From positions 1-64,000 of the forward strand of contig NEEC01000036.1 in NCBI GenBank assembly GCA_002189035.1: a stretch of 64,000 bases of DNA. The letters are read 5' to 3'. The translations under genes and the position numbers were made by a program. Positions 1 through 9,894 of the stretch are shown here, in pieces. Position 1 is the first letter of the stretch. Each line of letters begins with the position of its first letter. The stretch is from Utricularia gibba (lineage: Eukaryota; Streptophyta; Magnoliopsida; Lamiales; Lentibulariaceae). The notes beneath the pieces are model-generated. The model saw only the letters and a program-made list of their open reading frames with translations, did not search any database and was not told the origin of the DNA.

Positions 1-1728
1 TGTTCCTTGAAAAACCTTGTAGGAAGCCCCTGAAACCGAACGTTAATAAGTGCATCGCTTTAGTTGCCAGGCTACAACTAACTTTCGGCCCTAACCCAAC
101 CTGACCTTTGTCCCGTTCTAGGTGCCCCCCAAGACCGCCTCCTCAAGTATAAAGTAAGTTGTTGAAAAAATCATGTGGGGTGCACGTGACATCTTACTTT
201 AAACAAATGCATCATTATTTTCGTCGACTCGCACCGGTTGGGCTCATGAGCCGGACCGAACGCAGCGCCGGACCAAGTGCCCAGTGAGAGTGGCCGACAC
301 AAAACGAGAAGTTGTTCCTTGAAAAACCTTGTAGGAAGCCCCTGAAAACCGAACGTTAATAAGTGCATCGCTTTAGTTGCCAGGCTAACTAACTTTCGGC
401 CCTAACCCAAACTGACCTTTGTCCCGTTCTAGGTGCCCCCAAGACCGCCTCCTCAAGTATAAAGTAAGTTGTTGAAAAAATCATGTGGGGTGCACGTGAC
501 ATCTTACTTTAAACAAATGCATCATTATTTTCGTCGACTCGCACCCGGTTGGGCTCATGAGCCGGACCGAACGCAGCGCCGGACCAAGTGCCCAGTGAGA
601 GTGGCCGACACAAAACGAGAAGTTGTTCCTTGAAAAACCTTGTAGGAAGCCCTGAAAACCGAACGTTAATAAGTGCATCGCTTTAGTTGCCAGGCTACAA
701 CTAACTTTCGGCCCTAACCCAACCTGACCTTTGTCCCGTTCTAGGTGCCCCCCAAGACCGCCTCCTCAAGTATAAAGTAAGTTGTTGAAAAATCATGTGG
801 GTGCACGTGACATCTTACTTTAAACAAATGCATCATTATTTTCGTCGACTCGCACCCGTTGGGCTCATGAGCCGGACCGAACGCAGCGCCGGACCAAGTG
901 CCCAGTGAGAGTGGCCGACAAAAACGAGAAGTTGTTCCTTGAAAAACCTTGTAGGAAGCCCCTGAAAACCGAACGTTAATAAGTGCATCGCTTTAGTTGC
1001 CAGGCTACAACTAACTTTCGGCCCTAACCAACCTGACCTTTGTCCCTTCTAGGTGCCCCCCAAGACCGCCTCCTCAAGTATAAAGTAAGTTGTTGAAAAA
1101 ATCATGTGGGGTGCACGTGACATCTTACTTTAAACAAATGCATCATTATTTTCGTCGACTCGCACCCGGTTGGGCTCATGAGCCGGACCGAACGCAGCGC
1201 CGGACCAAGTGCCCAGTGAGAGTGGCCGACACAAAACGAGAAGTTGTTCCTTGAAAAACCTTGTAGGAAGCCCCTGAAAACCGAACGTTAATAAGTGCAT
1301 CGCTTTAGTTGCCAGGCTACAACTAACTTTCGGCCCTAACCCAACCTGACCTTTGTCCCGTTCTAGGTGCCCCAAGACCGCCTCCTCAAGTATAAAGTAA
1401 GTTGTTGAAAAAATCATGTGGGGTGCACGTGACATCTTACTTTAAACAAATGCATCATTATTTTCGTCGACTCGCACCCGGTTGGGCTCATGAGCCGGAC
1501 GAACGCAGCGCCGGACCAAGTGCCCAGTGAGAGTGGCCGACACAAAACGAGAAGTTGTTCCTTGAAAAACCTTGTAGGAAGCCCCTGAAACCGAACGTTA
1601 ATAAGTGCATCGCTTTAGTTGCCAGGCTACAACTAACTTTCGGCCCTAACCCAACCTGACCTTTGTCCCGTTCTAGGTGCCCCCCAAGACCGCCTCCTCA
1701 AGTATAAAGTAAGTTGTTGAAAAAATCA
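1..1728 (+). repeat. Near-regular copies with single-base losses
   Basis: Five and a half copies with phase marks at 207, 517, 828, 1138 and 1450, spaced 310, 311, 310 and 312 bp. The shortfalls come from one-base losses in homopolymers: ACCCGG to ACCGG near 232, GGGG to GGG near 800, GCCCCTG to GCCCTG near 650, CCCGTTC to CCCTTC near 1046, and a missing C in GGACGAAC near 1498. One larger loss removes CA from GGCTACAACT near 385. Confidence 0.9.
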
Positions 1729-1730
1729 TG

Positions 1731-1754
1731 TGCATCATTATTTTCGTCGACTCG
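1731..1754 (+). repeat. Local 24-bp partial duplication within a monomer
   Basis: A second copy of the words TGCATCATTA and TTTTCGTCGACTCG is inserted directly after AAAAAATCATG, replacing the normal TGGGG. The array then resumes at TTGCACGTGAC. The phase spacing rises to 332 bp. The inserted segment is identical to the normal segment about 50 bp downstream, apart from one A lost in that downstream copy, as expected for a template slip between TCATGTG and AATGTGCATC-like words. Confidence 0.85.
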
Positions 1755-3968
1755 TTGCACGTGACATCTTACTTTAAACAAATGCATCATTTTTTCGTCG
1801 ACTCGCACCCGGTTGGGCTCATGAGCCGGACCGAACGCAGCGCCGGACCAAGTGCCCAGTGAGAGTGGCCGACACAAAACGAGAAGTTGTTCCTTGAAAA
1901 ACCTTGTAGGAAGCCCCTGAAAACCGAACGTTAATAAGTGCATCGCTTTAGTTGCCAGGCTACAACTAACTTTCGGCCCTAACCCAACCTGACCTTTGTC
2001 CCGTTCTAGGTGCCCCCAAGACCGCCTCCTCAAGTATAAAGTAAGTTGTTGAAAAAATCATGTGGGGTGCACGTGACATCTTACTTTAAACAAATGCATC
2101 ATTATTTTCGTCGACTCGCACCCGGTTGGCTCATGAGCCGGACCGAACGCAGCGCCGGACCAAGTGCCCAGTGAGAGTGGCCGACACAAAACGAGAAGTT
2201 GTTCCTTGAAAAACCTTGTAGGAAGCCCCTGAAAACCGAACGTTAATAAGTGCATCGCTTTAGTTGCCAGGCTACAACTAACTTTCGGCCCTAACCCAAC
2301 CTGACCTTTGTCCCGTTCTAGGTGCCCCCAAGACCGCCTCCTCAAGTATAAAGTAAGTTGTTGAAAAAATCATGTGGGTGCACGTGACATCTTACTTTAA
2401 ACAAATGCATCATTATTTTCGTCGACTCGCACCCGGTTGGGCTCATGAGCCGGACCGAACGCAGCGCCGGACCAAGTGCCCAGTGAGAGTGGCCGACACA
2501 AAACGAGAAGTTGTTCCTTGAAAAACCTTGTAGGAAGCCCCTGAAAACCGAACGTTAATAAGTGCATCGCTTTAGTTGCCAGGCTACAACTAACTTTCGG
2601 CCCTAACCCAACCTGACCTTTGTCCCGTTCTAGGTGCCCCCCAAGACCGCCTCCTCAAGTATAAAGTAAGTTGTTGAAAAAATCATGTGGGGTGCACGTG
2701 ACATCTTACTTTAAACAAATGCATCATTATTTTCGTCGACTCGCACCCGGTTGGGCTCATGAGCCGGACCGAACGCAGCGCCGGACCAAGTGCCCAGTGA
2801 GAGTGGCCGACACAAAACGAGAAGTTGTTCCTTGAAAAACCTTGTAGGAAGCCCCTGAAAACCGAACGTTAATAAGTGCATCGCTTTAGTTGCCAGGCTA
2901 CAACTAACTTTCGGCCCTAACCCAACCTGACCTTTGTCCCGTTCTAGGTGCCCCCCAAGACCGCCTCCTCAAGTATAAAGTAAGTTGTTGAAAAAATCAT
3001 GTGGGGTGCACGTGACATCTTACTTTAAACAAATGCATCATTATTTTCGTCGACTCGCACCCGGTTGGGCTCATGAGCCGGACCGAACGCAGCGCCGGAC
3101 CAAGTGCCCAGTGAGAGTGGCCGACACAAAACGAGAAGTTGTTCCTTGAAAAACCTTGTAGGAAGCCCCTGAAAACCGAACGTTAATAAGTGCATCGCTT
3201 TAGTTGCCAGGCTACAACTAACTTTCGGCCCTAACCCAACCTGACCTTTGTCCCGTTCTAGGTGCCCCCCAAGACCGCCTCCTCAAGTATAAAGTAAGTT
3301 GTTGAAAAAATCATGTGGGGTGCACGTGACATCTTACTTTAAACAAATGCATCATTATTTTCGTCGACTCGCACCCGGTTGGGCTCATGAGCCGGACCGA
3401 ACGCAGCGCCGGACCAAGTGCCCAGTGAGAGTGGCCGACACAAAACGAGAAGTTGTTCCTTGAAAAACCTTGTAGGAAGCCCCTGAAAACCGAACGTTAA
3501 TAAGTGCATCGCTTTAGTTGCCAGGCTACAACTAACTTTCGGCCCTAACCCAACCTGACCTTTGTCCCGTTCTAGGTGCCCCCCAAGACCGCCTCCTCAA
3601 GTATAAAGTAAGTTGTTGAAAAAATCATGTGGGGTGCACGTGACATCTTACTTTAAACAAATGCATCATTATTTTCGTCGACTCGCACCCGGTTGGGCTC
3701 ATGAGCCGGACCGAACGCAGCGCCGGACCAAGTGCCCAGTGAGAGTGGCCGACACAAAACGAGAAGTTGTTCCTTGAAAAACCTTGTAGGAAGCCCCTGA
3801 AAACCGAACGTTAATAAGTGCATCGCTTTAGTTGCCAGGCTACAACTAACTTTCGGCCCTAACCCAACCTGACCTTTGTCCCGTTCTAGGTGCCCCCCAA
3901 GACCGCCTCCTCAAGTATAAAGTAAGTTGTTGAAAAAATCATGTGGGGTGCACGTGACATCTTACTTT

Positions 3969-4281
3969 AAACAAATGCATCATTATTTTCGTCGACTCGC
4001 ACCCGGTTGGGCTCATGAGCCGGACCGAACGCAGCGCCGGACCAAGTGCCCAGTGAGAGTGGCCGACACAAAACGAGAAGTTGTTCCTTGAAAAACCTTG
4101 TAGGAAGCCCCTGAAAACCGAACGTTAATAAGTGCATCGCTTTAGTTGCCAGGCTACAACTAACTTTCGGCCCTAACCCAACCTGACCTTTGTCCCGTTC
4201 TAGGTGCCCCCAAGACCGCCTCCTCAAGTATAAAGTAAGTTGTTGAAAAAATCATGTGGGGTGCACGTGACATCTTACTTT
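3969..4281 (+). repeat. Reference monomer, 313-bp (C5) form
   Basis: This copy is the same as the 314-bp form except that the C run near its 3' end has five C instead of six. The two forms are mixed through the array. The one-base change shifts the minus-strand reading frame, which is why a minus-strand open frame of 86 codons appears only over the C5 copies. Confidence 0.93.
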
Positions 4282-5255
4282 AAACAAATGCATCATTATT
4301 TTCGTCGACTCGCACCCGGTTGGGCTCATGAGCCGGACCGAACGCAGCGCCGGACCAAGTGCCCAGTGAGAGTGGCCGACACAAAACGAGAAGTTGTTCC
4401 TTGAAAAACCTTGTAGGAAGCCCCTGAAAACCGAACGTTAATAAGTGCATCGCTTTAGTTGCCAGGCTACAACTAACTTTCGGCCCTAACCCAACCTGAC
4501 CTTTGTCCCGTTCTAGGTGCCCCCAAGACCGCCTCCTCAAGTATAAAGTAAGTTGTTGAAAAAATCATGTGGGGTGCACGTGACATCTTACTTTAAACAA
4601 ATGCATCATTATTTTCGTCGACTCGCACCCGGTTGGGCTCATGAGCCGGACCGAACGCAGCGCCGGACCAAGTGCCCAGTGAGAGTGGCCGACACAAAAC
4701 GAGAAGTTGTTCCTTGAAAAACCTTGTAGGAAGCCCCTGAAAACCGAACGTTAATAAGTGCATCGCTTTAGTTGCCAGGCTACAACTAACTTTCGGCCCT
4801 AACCCAACCTGACCTTTGTCCCGTTCTAGGTGCCCCCAAGACCGCCTCCTCAAGTATAAAGTAAGTTGTTGAAAAAATCATGTGGGGTGCACGTGACATC
4901 TTACTTTAAACAAATGCATCATTATTTTCGTCGACTCGCACCCGGTTGGGCTCATGAGCCGGACCGAACGCAGCGCCGGACCAAGTGCCCAGTGAGAGTG
5001 GCCGACACAAAACGAGAAGTTGTTCCTTGAAAAACCTTGTAGGAAGCCCCTGAAAACCGAACGTTAATAAGTGCATCGCTTTAGTTGCCAGGCTACAACT
5101 AACTTTCGGCCCTAACCCAACCTGACCTTTGTCCCGTTCTAGGTGCCCCCAAGACCGCCTCCTCAAGTATAAAGTAAGTTGTTGAAAAAATCATGTGGGG
5201 TGCACGTGACATCTTACTTTAAACAAATGCATCATTATTTTCGTCGACTCGCACC

Positions 5256-5279
5256 CGGTTGGGCTCATGAGCCGGACCG
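5256..5279. repeat. 24-bp imperfect dyad with a 12-bp perfect palindrome core
   Basis: The core GGCTCATGAGCC (5262-5273) is its own reverse complement. Moving outward there are two non-matching positions (TG against GG) and then four more paired bases (CGGT with ACCG), so 10 of 12 positions per arm pair. The dyad occurs once in every intact monomer. It could form a small cruciform or bind a dimeric protein; neither is shown by sequence. Several deletion joins elsewhere in the array fall in this element. Confidence 0.8.
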
Positions 5280-5295
5280 AACGCAGCGCCGGACC
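5271..5295 (+). repeat. Short direct repeat GCCGGACC x2 inside the monomer
   Basis: GCCGGACC occurs at 5271-5278 and again at 5288-5295, separated by nine bases (GAACGCAGC). A related eight-base word, ACCGAACG, occurs at 5276-5283 and again at 5369-5376. Such short internal repeats give substrates for slippage or microhomology-mediated deletion within a copy. They may be remnants of how the monomer formed, but are too short to show a subunit structure. Confidence 0.75.
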
Positions 5296-5422
5296 AAGTG
5301 CCCAGTGAGAGTGGCCGACACAAAACGAGAAGTTGTTCCTTGAAAAACCTTGTAGGAAGCCCCTGAAAACCGAACGTTAATAAGTGCATCGCTTTAGTTG
5401 CCAGGCTACAACTAACTTTCGG

Positions 5423-5440
5423 CCCTAACCCAACCTGACC
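5423..5440 (-). other. Telomere-like word and two-tier G-quadruplex motif
   Basis: The plus strand reads CCCTAACCCAACCTGACC. On the minus strand this gives four G runs (GG, GG, GGG, GGG) with loops of 3, 2 and 3 bases, enough for a two-tetrad G-quadruplex. The CCCTAACCC part is one and a half TTAGGG-type telomere units. A nine-base match in one monomer is weak evidence for telomeric origin; its interest comes from being repeated in nearly every copy. Confidence 0.5.
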
Positions 5441-5458
5441 TTTGTCCCGTTCTAGGTG

Positions 5459-5464
5459 CCCCCC
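5459..5464 (+). repeat. C5/C6 length-variable homopolymer in each monomer
   Basis: The run of C between GGTG and AAGACC is six long here. It is five long in the copies marked at 3975-4914 and in the ten copies from 6796 to 9613. It is the main polymorphism between otherwise identical copies and sets the 313 versus 314 bp spacing. C4 also occurs (for example near 1372, 19866 and 35336). Homopolymer length is the least reliable call in most sequencing chemistries, but the long runs of one state suggest that much of this variation is real. Confidence 0.85.
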
Positions 5465-5481
5465 AAGACCGCCTCCTCAAG

Positions 5482-5488
5482 TATAAAG
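5482..5488 (+). promoter_or_regulatory. TATAAAG word (TATA-box-like), function not shown
   Basis: TATAAAG lies in each intact monomer between the CCTCCTCAAG word and the AGTAAGTTGTTG word. It resembles a polymerase II TATA element, and satellites are often transcribed at low level, but no initiator, gene or transcript end is visible. I list it as a sequence word, not as a supported promoter. Confidence 0.15.
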
Positions 5489-5498
5489 TAAGTTGTTG

Positions 5499-5504
5499 AA
5501 AAAA
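5499..5504 (+). repeat. A6 tract in each monomer
   Basis: Six A follow GTTGTTG in the standard copy and a second A5 tract lies at 5343-5347, about 157 bp upstream, half a unit away. A-tracts bend DNA and affect nucleosome placement. Here the main use of the A6 tract is diagnostic: it shrinks to A4 or A5 in copies near 789, 23747, 53367, 53678, 59766 and 60383, often along with other homopolymer losses. Confidence 0.6.
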
Positions 5505-5513
5505 TCATGTGGG

Positions 5514-5524
5514 GTGCACGTGAC
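5514..5524 (-). other. GTGCAC/CACGTG overlap; E-box / CDEI-like word
   Basis: GTGCAC (5514-5519) overlaps CACGTG (5517-5522). On the minus strand the bases GTCACGTG (5524-5517) fit RTCACRTG, the yeast centromere CDEI consensus bound by the bHLH protein Cbf1, and also the general CACGTG E-box/G-box. A match somewhere in a unit of this length is expected by chance about 4% of the time with equal base use, so this is suggestive only. Repetition would place some 200 such sites in this window. No binding is shown. Confidence 0.45.
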
Positions 5525-6789
5525 ATCTTACTTTAAACAAATGCATCATTATTTTCGTCGACTCGCACCCGGTTGGGCTCATGAGCCGGACCGAACGCAG
5601 CGCCGGACCAAGTGCCCAGTGAGAGTGGCCGACACAAAACGAGAAGTTGTTCCTTGAAAAACCTTGTAGGAAGCCCCTGAAAACCGAACGTTAATAAGTG
5701 CATCGCTTTAGTTGCCAGGCTACAACTAACTTTCGGCCCTAACCCAACCTGACCTTTGTCCCGTTCTAGGTGCCCCCCAAGACCGCCTCCTCAAGTATAA
5801 AGTAAGTTGTTGAAAAAATCATGTGGGGTGCACGTGACATCTTACTTTAAACAAATGCATCATTATTTTCGTCGACTCGCACCCGGTTGGGCTCATGAGC
5901 CGGACCGAACGCAGCGCCGGACCAAGTGCCCAGTGAGAGTGGCCGACACAAAACGAGAAGTTGTTCCTTGAAAAACCTTGTAGGAAGCCCCTGAAAACCG
6001 AACGTTAATAAGTGCATCGCTTTAGTTGCCAGGCTACAACTAACTTTCGGCCCTAACCCAACCTGACCTTTGTCCCGTTCTAGGTGCCCCCCAAGACCGC
6101 CTCCTCAAGTATAAAGTAAGTTGTTGAAAAAATCATGTGGGGTGCACGTGACATCTTACTTTAAACAAATGCATCATTATTTTCGTCGACTCGCACCCGG
6201 TTGGGCTCATGAGCCGGACCGAACGCAGCGCCGGACCAAGTGCCCAGTGAGAGTGGCCGACACAAAACGAGAAGTTGTTCCTTGAAAAACCTTGTAGGAA
6301 GCCCCTGAAAACCGAACGTTAATAAGTGCATCGCTTTAGTTGCCAGGCTACAACTAACTTTCGGCCCTAACCCAACCTGACCTTTGTCCCGTTCTAGGTG
6401 CCCCCAAGACCGCCTCCTCAAGTATAAAGTAAGTTGTTGAAAAAATCATGTGGGGTGCACGTGACATCTTACTTTAAACAAATGCATCATTATTTTCGTC
6501 GACTCGCACCCGGTTGGGCTCATGAGCCGGACCGAACGCAGCGCCGGACCAAGTGCCCAGTGAGAGTGGCCGACACAAAACGAGAAGTTGTTCCTTGAAA
6601 AACCTTGTAGGAAGCCCCTGAAAACCGAACGTTAATAAGTGCATCGCTTTAGTTGCCAGGCTACAACTAACTTTCGGCCCTAACCCAACCTGACCTTTGT
6701 CCCGTTCTAGGTGCCCCCCAAGACCGCCTCCTCAAGTATAAAGTAAGTTGTTGAAAAAATCATGTGGGGTGCACGTGACATCTTACTTT

Positions 6790-9700
6790 AAACAAATGCA
6801 TCATTATTTTCGTCGACTCGCACCCGGTTGGGCTCATGAGCCGGACCGAACGCAGCGCCGGACCAAGTGCCCAGTGAGAGTGGCCGACACAAAACGAGAA
6901 GTTGTTCCTTGAAAAACCTTGTAGGAAGCCCCTGAAAACCGAACGTTAATAAGTGCATCGCTTTAGTTGCCAGGCTACAACTAACTTTCGGCCCTAACCC
7001 AACCTGACCTTTGTCCCGTTCTAGGTGCCCCCAAGACCGCCTCCTCAAGTATAAAGTAAGTTGTTGAAAAAATCATGTGGGGTGCACGTGACATCTTACT
7101 TTAAACAAATGCATCATTATTTTCGTCGACTCGCACCCGGTTGGGCTCATGAGCCGGACCGAACGCAGCGCCGGACCAAGTGCCCAGTGAGAGTGGCCGA
7201 CACAAAACGAGAAGTTGTTCCTTGAAAAACCTTGTAGGAAGCCCCTGAAAACCGAACGTTAATAAGTGCATCGCTTTAGTTGCCAGGCTACAACTAACTT
7301 TCGGCCCTAACCCAACCTGACCTTTGTCCCGTTCTAGGTGCCCCCAAGACCGCCTCCTCAAGTATAAAGTAAGTTGTTGAAAAAATCATGTGGGGTGCAC
7401 GTGACATCTTACTTTAAACAAATGCATCATTATTTTCGTCGACTCGCACCCGGTTGGGCTCATGAGCCGGACCGAACGCAGCGCCGGACCAAGTGCCCAG
7501 TGAGAGTGGCCGACACAAAACGAGAAGTTGTTCCTTGAAAAACCTTGTAGGAAGCCCCTGAAAACCGAACGTTAATAAGTGCATCGCTTTAGTTGCCAGG
7601 CTACAACTAACTTTCGGCCCTAACCCAACCTGACCTTTGTCCCGTTCTAGGTGCCCCCAAGACCGCCTCCTCAAGTATAAAGTAAGTTGTTGAAAAAATC
7701 ATGTGGGGTGCACGTGACATCTTACTTTAAACAAATGCATCATTATTTTCGTCGACTCGCACCCGGTTGGGCTCATGAGCCGGACCGAACGCAGCGCCGG
7801 ACCAAGTGCCCAGTGAGAGTGGCCGACACAAAACGAGAAGTTGTTCCTTGAAAAACCTTGTAGGAAGCCCCTGAAAACCGAACGTTAATAAGTGCATCGC
7901 TTTAGTTGCCAGGCTACAACTAACTTTCGGCCCTAACCCAACCTGACCTTTGTCCCGTTCTAGGTGCCCCCAAGACCGCCTCCTCAAGTATAAAGTAAGT
8001 TGTTGAAAAAATCATGTGGGGTGCACGTGACATCTTACTTTAAACAAATGCATCATTATTTTCGTCGACTCGCACCCGGTTGGGCTCATGAGCCGGACCG
8101 AACGCAGCGCCGGACCAAGTGCCCAGTGAGAGTGGCCGACACAAAACGAGAAGTTGTTCCTTGAAAAACCTTGTAGGAAGCCCCTGAAAACCGAACGTTA
8201 ATAAGTGCATCGCTTTAGTTGCCAGGCTACAACTAACTTTCGGCCCTAACCCAACCTGACCTTTGTCCCGTTCTAGGTGCCCCCAAGACCGCCTCCTCAA
8301 GTATAAAGTAAGTTGTTGAAAAAATCATGTGGGGTGCACGTGACATCTTACTTTAAACAAATGCATCATTATTTTCGTCGACTCGCACCCGGTTGGGCTC
8401 ATGAGCCGGACCGAACGCAGCGCCGGACCAAGTGCCCAGTGAGAGTGGCCGACACAAAACGAGAAGTTGTTCCTTGAAAAACCTTGTAGGAAGCCCCTGA
8501 AAACCGAACGTTAATAAGTGCATCGCTTTAGTTGCCAGGCTACAACTAACTTTCGGCCCTAACCCAACCTGACCTTTGTCCCGTTCTAGGTGCCCCCAAG
8601 ACCGCCTCCTCAAGTATAAAGTAAGTTGTTGAAAAAATCATGTGGGGTGCACGTGACATCTTACTTTAAACAAATGCATCATTATTTTCGTCGACTCGCA
8701 CCCGGTTGGGCTCATGAGCCGGACCGAACGCAGCGCCGGACCAAGTGCCCAGTGAGAGTGGCCGACACAAAACGAGAAGTTGTTCCTTGAAAAACCTTGT
8801 AGGAAGCCCCTGAAAACCGAACGTTAATAAGTGCATCGCTTTAGTTGCCAGGCTACAACTAACTTTCGGCCCTAACCCAACCTGACCTTTGTCCCGTTCT
8901 AGGTGCCCCCAAGACCGCCTCCTCAAGTATAAAGTAAGTTGTTGAAAAAATCATGTGGGGTGCACGTGACATCTTACTTTAAACAAATGCATCATTATTT
9001 TCGTCGACTCGCACCCGGTTGGGCTCATGAGCCGGACCGAACGCAGCGCCGGACCAAGTGCCCAGTGAGAGTGGCCGACACAAAACGAGAAGTTGTTCCT
9101 TGAAAAACCTTGTAGGAAGCCCCTGAAAACCGAACGTTAATAAGTGCATCGCTTTAGTTGCCAGGCTACAACTAACTTTCGGCCCTAACCCAACCTGACC
9201 TTTGTCCCGTTCTAGGTGCCCCCAAGACCGCCTCCTCAAGTATAAAGTAAGTTGTTGAAAAAATCATGTGGGGTGCACGTGACATCTTACTTTAAACAAA
9301 TGCATCATTATTTTCGTCGACTCGCACCCGGTTGGGCTCATGAGCCGGACCGAACGCAGCGCCGGACCAAGTGCCCAGTGAGAGTGGCCGACACAAAACG
9401 AGAAGTTGTTCCTTGAAAAACCTTGTAGGAAGCCCCTGAAAACCGAACGTTAATAAGTGCATCGCTTTAGTTGCCAGGCTACAACTAACTTTCGGCCCTA
9501 ACCCAACCTGACCTTTGTCCCGTTCTAGGTGCCCCCAAGACCGCCTCCTCAAGTATAAAGTAAGTTGTTGAAAAAATCATGTGGGGTGCACGTGACATCT
9601 TACTTTAAACAAATGCATCATTATTTTCGTCGACTCGCACCCGGTTGGGCTCATGAGCCGGACCGAACGCAGCGCCGGACCAAGTGCCCAGTGAGAGTGG

Positions 9701-9880
9701 CCGACACAAAACGAGAAGTTGTTCCTTGAAAAACCTTGTAGGAAGCCCCTGAAAACCGAACGTTAATAAGTGCATCGCTTTAGTTGCCAGGCTACAACTA
9801 ACTTTCGGCCCTAACCCAACCTGACCTTTGTCCCGTTCTAGGTGCCCCCAAGACCGCCTCCTCAAGTATAAAGTAAGTTG
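6790..9880 (+). repeat. Run of ten consecutive identical-looking C5 copies
   Basis: Copies with phase marks at 6796, 7109, 7422, 7735, 8048, 8361, 8674, 8987, 9300 and 9613 are all in the C5 state and I see no other difference between them. Elsewhere the two states alternate every one to five copies. This is the footprint expected of recent local amplification of one monomer, or of several rounds of unequal exchange with little time for mutation. The tenth copy ends just before a two-base loss near 9899. Confidence 0.85.
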
Positions 9881-9894
9881 TTGAAAAAATCATG

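Larger units (their letters stand above)
5221..5534 (+). repeat. Reference monomer, 314-bp (C6) form
   Basis: This undamaged copy serves as the coordinate reference for the internal motifs listed below. By hand count it has 86 A, 86 C, 70 G and 72 T (49.7% GC) and 18 CpG, where composition predicts about 19. It contains three CCGG sites and one each of TTTAAA (at the junction with the neighbouring unit), ATGCAT, GTCGAC, TCATGA, AACGTT, GTGCAC and CACGTG. I see no clear half-unit repeat, so it does not look like an obvious dimer of a unit near 157 bp. The start point is arbitrary because the array is circularly permutable. Confidence 0.95.
1757..9890 (+). repeat. Longest regular block, about 26 near-identical copies
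   Basis: Phase marks run from 1782 to 9613 with spacings of 311-314 bp and no rearrangement. By eye the copies from about 2.4 kb onward differ only in the C5/C6 run. The order of spacings is five of 314 (2405-3975), four of 313 (3975-5227), three of 314 (5227-6169), one 313, one 314, then nine of 313. This is the most homogeneous part of the window. Confidence 0.93.

Noticed and set aside
3967-4227. Minus-strand open frame of 86 codons, repeated dozens of times (also at 4280-4540, 6788-7048 and so on)
   Set aside because: It starts at TTG in the CTCAAG word, exists only where the C run is five long, and breaks in every C6 copy. The units are not a multiple of three, so no long frame forms. 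The product has no recognisable domain. It is a translation of satellite DNA, not a gene family.
5423-5431. True telomere or interstitial telomeric tract
   Set aside because: Only one and a half units of CCCTAA are present per monomer and they are never tandem.
5482-5488. TATAAAG as a real promoter
   Set aside because: It is only a short A/T word in a repeat without any gene or visible transcript signals. It is kept as a low-confidence word only.
5221-5534. CENP-B box
   Set aside because: The invariant positions of the box (TTCG, then A, then CGGG at fixed spacing) are not met on either strand. The nearest TTCG, in TTTTCGTCGACTCG, lacks the A and the CGGG; the CCCG near 5254 lacks the matching CGAA.
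5221-5534. Monomer as a dimer of a unit near 157 bp
   Set aside because: The two halves share only very short words (ACCGAACG at a distance of 93 bp, and A-tracts). There is no alignment at half length by eye.
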